Shown one piece after another: positions 60,385 to 64,000 of a stretch of 64,000 bases of DNA. How positions within the stretch are numbered: position 1 is the stretch's first letter; the number at the start of each line of letters is the position of its first letter. The DNA lies in the NCBI GenBank assembly GCA_001312405.1, contig BBDR01000004.1, positions 124,001-188,000 on the forward strand. Direction: 5' to 3'. The notes below the pieces were generated by a model, which did no database searches, had not been told where the DNA came from, and saw only the letters and a list, made by a program, of their open reading frames with translations. The DNA is from Clostridium sp. NkU-1. Lineage in GTDB: Bacteria > Bacillota_A > Clostridia > Lachnospirales > Lachnospiraceae. Position numbers and translations under genes: made by a program.

Positions 60385-61239
60385 ATGCAGGAAAATATTA
60401 GCGTATCCGGTGTTCTCTGCTCATCCTATGATTCGTTTTTTTGAAGCGGAAAAAAGATTGCGGATTATATCCTGGCAAATAAAAGTGAAATAATCGATAT
60501 GACGGTAGCGGAGCTGGCCCTTGCCAGCGGAACCAGTGATGCCACTGTGTCCAGATTCTGCAGAAGGTGCGGTTTTCATGGGTTTCATCACTTAAAGATC
60601 AATCTGGCAAAAGAGGTAGCAGAGGAAAGGGGCAATTCCATTGAGGTTTCCAATGACATCAGCCGGAACAGCATTGCCCAGTCCCTGCAGAATATATTGG
60701 CCAATAAGGTAGCGGAACTGACCCAGACCATATCCATGATGGACCCGGAAGAGTTAGACCGGATCCTGTCTGTGATCGAGCATGCCAGAACCGTACAGCT
60801 GGTGGCGGTGGGAAATACCATACCGGTTGCCCTGGATGGCTCTTTTAAATTCAACCAACTGGGGATTCCAGCCGTTTCCGGCACCATCTGGGAGACGCAG
60901 ATGGCTTATACCTGCAATCTTAAGGAAGAGGACGCTATCATCGTCATATCCAATTCCGGCTTTTCCAAGCGGCTGATGACCCTGGTGGCGGTAGCAAAGG
61001 AAAACCATACGCCGATCATTGCCATTACGAACAATCAGTCCTCCCCTCTTGGCCAGGCCTGTGATTACCATATTACCACGGCTACCAGGGAAAAGCTCCT
61101 TTTAGGAGAGTTCTGCTTTTCCAGAGTATCTGCAACAACAGTGATCGAAATATTATACCTGTTTTTATCAGTCAGCAAAGAAGATTCCCATGACCGCATC
61201 AGGCGCCATGAAATTGCTATTTCTGATGATAAAAGATAA
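60385..61239 (+). CDS. MurR/RpiR-family transcriptional regulator, two frame breaks
   Basis: About 284 residues. N-terminal RpiR helix-turn-helix (TVAELALASGTSDATVSRFCRRCG, in pieces MTVAELALASGTSD and ATVSRFCRRCGF) and C-terminal SIS sugar-phosphate-binding domain with VAVGNTIPVALD and IVISNSGFSK. Regulators of this family respond to phosphosugars. The true N-terminus lies in another frame: ATG at 60385 (after GAGGTAG) reading QENISVSGVLCSSYDSFFEAEKK after removing an extra T at 60436-60442 and adding one A at 60450-60455. Terminator follows. Confidence 0.92.
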
Positions 61240-61244
61240 ATCAG

Positions 61245-61270
61245 AACCGCCGGCAAAACCGGCGGTTTCT
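61245..61270 (+). terminator. Intrinsic terminator after the RpiR regulator
   Basis: AACCGCCGG / CCGGCGGTT on a CAAAA loop, followed by TCTT. Confidence 0.9.
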
Positions 61271-61351
61271 TATGCCTTCCGGGTCAGCTCCCATATAAAC
61301 TTAAAATTTATGTAAAGTTGAAACAGAAAACTTATGAATGAATTCATCTAA

Positions 61352-61359
61352 GCCGATAT
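61352..61359 (+). promoter_or_regulatory. Sigma-28-like -10 box before the chemotaxis receptor
   Basis: GCCGATAT, the flagellar sigma-28 (SigD) -10 consensus, 69 bases before the receptor start. No TAAA -35 box is seen at the expected distance, so support is partial. Confidence 0.4.
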
Positions 61360-61427
61360 AATTCAGTAAAGTTGATGGATCGGGCAATGCAACAATTGTC
61401 CGGGAATAATTGAAAAGGGAGATTAAG

Positions 61428-63532
61428 ATGAACGAAGGAAAAATACTATGGAAAAACAGACTTTCAGTAAAAATTCCGGTTACAATGGCAATTATAATTT
61501 TGATTGTCATTGCCGCAATGTGTTCCTGTTTAAGTCTGCTGACGGGCAGCACCGTAACTAAAATGACGGAAAAAGAGCTGAATTATATTGCAGATGAAAA
61601 TGCCAAAGAAGTGAGGTCATATTTGGACAGCATGCTGGTATTTTCCCAGGCATTATCTTTAGAAGTACAGAGGTATCAAACACTTAGCCCAGAAGAAGCA
61701 AACAAAATGGTGCAAAAATCTTTGCAGGGGGTATTGAATAATAACAAGATATTTTCAGCATATTTTGCTTTTGAACCAAACAAATTTATGCCGAATACAC
61801 CAAACGGACTTTCTTATTATGCCTTCCGTGATGGCTCCGGCATAGGACTTGATGTTTTAAATGATTATGATACATATGGAAATGCAGATTATTATTTACC
61901 TGTTAAAACAAATTTATCGATTCATGTAACAGAACCATATGAATACCAGCTTTCTACAGGAGAAAAAGTTTGGCTGATTACATTGGGCTATCCTATTGTA
62001 AATGAAAGCGGCGAATTTTTAGGCGTTGCAAACTGCGATATTGATATGTCCAGTATTGCAGAATTAAGTTATGCAAACGGAGGATATAAGACTTCATACA
62101 GCTATATTGTTACAAGCAATGGAACTTGTCTGGCCCATACGGCGGATAAAGGAATCGTAGGAAGCGTGCCTAAGTCTGTTTCAGATTATGAAACGATTTT
62201 GAAGGCAGTAGCAAACGGAACTTCTGTAACAGATAAAATCAGGAATTCCTATTCTGATGGAAAGACTGCATTGGCTATTCATAAAGCCTTAATTTAGATG
62301 GGACTGATGTTAAATGGTCCAGTGCTTTTGTGGTGAATGAAAGCGAGGCCATGAGTTCCGTAACAAAGATCACTTTAGCATTAGCCGGCATTGGTATGAT
62401 TGGTTTAGCTGTACTGATACTGGTCAGTGTTGTGGCGCTAAAGAAAGGCCTTGCTCCGGTGGATTCTGTCATGGGGCTTGCAGAAAAGATGAGGAAAGGC
62501 GATCTTTCTCACAGCAATGGGGCTGTGATTTATAAAAAAGATGAATTAGGGCTGTTGGCTAAAATCTTTTCGGAAACTTCGGAGGTATTGGGCGGCTATA
62601 TCAATGAAATTTCAGAGGTGCTTGAAAATGTGGCTTCAGGCAATCTGGATATTTCAATTGAAAGAGACTTTATAGGAGATTTTAATAAAATAAAGCTTGA
62701 TTTATGCCGTATTTTGGATTCACTAAATGATACCTTCAGCGAAATGAGAGTAGCGGCTGAACAGGTGGCAACCGGTGCAGAACAGTTTTCTGACGGTTCC
62801 CAGTCCCTGAGCCAGGGGTCAATTGAACAGGCAAGTTCGGTAGAAGAACTTTCTGCCAAAATCATGGAGATCACCAATCAGGTCAAGGAAAGCGCAATGT
62901 ACGCCAATAATGCCAATAATAAAGCTGAGATCGTTGGAACGGAGCTGGTAAACAGTAATAAACAGATGAATGAACTACTTAAGTCCATAGGTGATATTAC
63001 TGAAACCTCCAGCCAGATCGGAAATATTATAAAGACGATTGAAGATATTGCATTCCAGACTAATATACTGGCTCTTAATGCGGCTGTTGAAGCTGCCAGG
63101 GCCGGAGAAGCAGGAAAAGGATTTGCAGTTGTTGCGGATGAAGTGAGGAATCTTGCGTCAAAGAGTGCAGAGGCAGCTAAGAATACTACCGTTTTAATTG
63201 AAAGTTCTCTTCATTCCGTACAGGAGGGGGCTAAATTTGCTGAGATTGCAGCGGCTTCACTTGGAAATGTTGTGACAGGGGCCAGAGAAATTATTTCGGA
63301 TATAGCTGAAATTTCAGAAAAAACAGAGGTGCAGTCTTCCTCTTTAGAAGAAGTTACAACGGGCCTTGAACAGATTTCAAGTGTTGTTCAGACCAATGCG
63401 GCGATCGCTGAGGAAAGCGCTGCTACCAGTCAGGAATTATCGGCACAGGCGCAGTTACTGAAAGAACAGATTGCAAGATTTATAATAAAGAAAAAAGGTC
63501 TTTTAATAAAATATCTCATTAAGAGCATATAG
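61428..63532 (+). CDS. Methyl-accepting chemotaxis protein, one frame break
   Basis: About 702 residues. Membrane segment near residues 12-35, Cache sensor domain outside (to about residue 290), second membrane segment, HAMP ([20 protein letters not shown]), and the signalling hairpin with [21 protein letters not shown] and [15 protein letters not shown]. Cache domains of this class often bind amino acids or small carboxylates, but ligand is not predictable. A missing A at about 62290 breaks it; restored, it reads [24 protein letters not shown] at 61428 follows AAGGGAG. Ends in a positively charged tail. Confidence 0.95.
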
Positions 63533-63535
63533 ACG

Positions 63536-63580
63536 GCAGGTTTGCACAAGATTATGATGACTGTGTAAACCTGCTTTTTA
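63536..63580 (+). terminator. Intrinsic terminator after the chemotaxis receptor
   Basis: GCAGGTTTGCACA / TGTGTAAACCTGC with one mismatch, then TTTTTATAT. Confidence 0.85.
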
Positions 63581-63731
63581 TATAGGTATTGGGTATGAAT
63601 ACTTTAAACTCGTTCAGGAAATATTATAAAGTCAATTAGCATAAAAAGCAGGTTTTTTCTTCCGGATAGAAGAGATAAATTGTGCAAAATCCTGAAAAAT
63701 AGTAAGAAATAATATTTCTCGAATAAACGTG

Positions 63732-63760
63732 TTGACGAAATAAAGTAATCGTATTATATT
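63732..63760 (+). promoter_or_regulatory. Sigma-A promoter of the fruK-like gene
   Basis: TTGACG (63732-63737), 17-base spacer, TATATT (63755-63760). Confidence 0.75.
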
Positions 63761-63809
63761 ATAGGAGAGGGAAGAAATAAAATTTTATAGATAAAAGGAG
63801 AGGTGACAT

Positions 63810-64000
63810 ATGATTTACACCGTAACATTTAATCCGGCATTGGATTATGTCGTAAGGGTAGATCACTTCACACTTGGAGCTGTCAATAGAACTGAGCAGG
63901 AAAGCATCTATTATGGGGGAAAAGGACTGAATGTATCTGCGGTTTTATCGACATTGGGGTATGGAAATACCGCACTGGGCTTTGTGGCAGGGTTTACCGG
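63810..64000 (+). CDS. fruK: 1-phosphofructokinase-like PfkB kinase, cut by the window end
   Basis: First 63 residues only. Starts IYTVTFNPALDYVV and has YYGGKGLNVSAVLSTLG, the N-terminal substrate-binding signature of 1-phosphofructokinase / tagatose-6-phosphate kinase (family motif GGKGINVA). ATG at 63810 behind AAAGGAGAGG. Fructose-1-phosphate phosphorylation is the usual role; tagatose-6-phosphate kinase is the alternative. The rest, and any fructose PTS gene, is outside the window. Confidence 0.85.
   Translation, partial: MIYTVTFNPALDYVVRVDHFTLGAVNRTEQESIYYGGKGLNVSAVLSTLGYGNTALGFVAGFT

Overview
ORGANISM. The window reads as chromosomal DNA of a spore-forming, motile Clostridia, most likely Lachnospiraceae (Clostridium XIVa / Lacrimispora-like). 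The clues are a Spo0E-type phosphatase, two class B penicillin-binding proteins in the dcw cluster, a reversed agr locus, a cobalamin-dependent MetH split from its reactivation domain, a BMP-type nucleoside ABC system, a methyl-accepting chemotaxis protein and moderate GC. This is inference from gene content; no rRNA is present.

DATA QUALITY. Almost every long gene carries one to seven single-base frame breaks. The extra bases lie almost all in A or T runs read as 6-8 long; the missing bases are mostly a G or C beside a GG/CC doublet. Enolase, GltB, MraY, FtsW, MetH and others cannot all be pseudogenes, so I treat these as consensus errors, give the full gene span and list each break. Two short genes (AgrD-like peptide, Spo0E-like) are intact.

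LAYOUT. 1-6.4 kb: housekeeping genes (argF end, small membrane protein, birA, mutY, lipid kinase, rpoD, queH, HPr). 6.8-12.9 kb: gltB-gltD glutamate synthase. 13.0-19.1 kb: an AT-rich accessory island bounded by two 115-bp direct repeats. It holds a response regulator, sensor kinase, cyclic peptide precursor, AgrB processing protease and a secreted protein, then gene remnants. 19.2-22.6 kb: formate/nitrite-type channel and ychF (minus strand), lgt and a Spo0E-like gene. 22.7-30.4 kb: a YesM/YesN-type two-component system beside a BMP lipoprotein ABC transporter. 30.5-43.8 kb: the division and wall cluster mraZ-rsmH-ftsL-ftsI-spoVD-mraY-murD-ftsW-murA-divIB-ftsZ, with an MraZ operator in front. 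43.9-45.4 kb: two uncharacterised genes. 45.5-49.5 kb: metF, a MetH activation-domain protein and metH. 49.5-54.7 kb: trpS behind a cloverleaf-like leader, a purine permease and eno. 55-61.2 kb: MBL-fold hydrolase, phosphopantetheinyl transferase, EamA transporter, cyclopropane synthase, membrane-anchored phosphoesterase, RpiR regulator. 61.4-64 kb: chemotaxis receptor and the start of a fruK-like gene.

MOST INTERESTING. (1) The complete agr-type quorum-sensing island with flanking direct repeats and a co-located secreted protein. (2) A dispersed structured element with an invariant GGC-GAAT-GCC hairpin between two variable hairpins, seen at 26.7, 38.9 and 49.6 kb; the 49.6-kb copy folds into a nearly fully paired cloverleaf between the trpS promoter and start codon. 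(3) A second dispersed hairpin family (20.1, 25.4, 52.9 kb) whose stem shows a compensatory base change.
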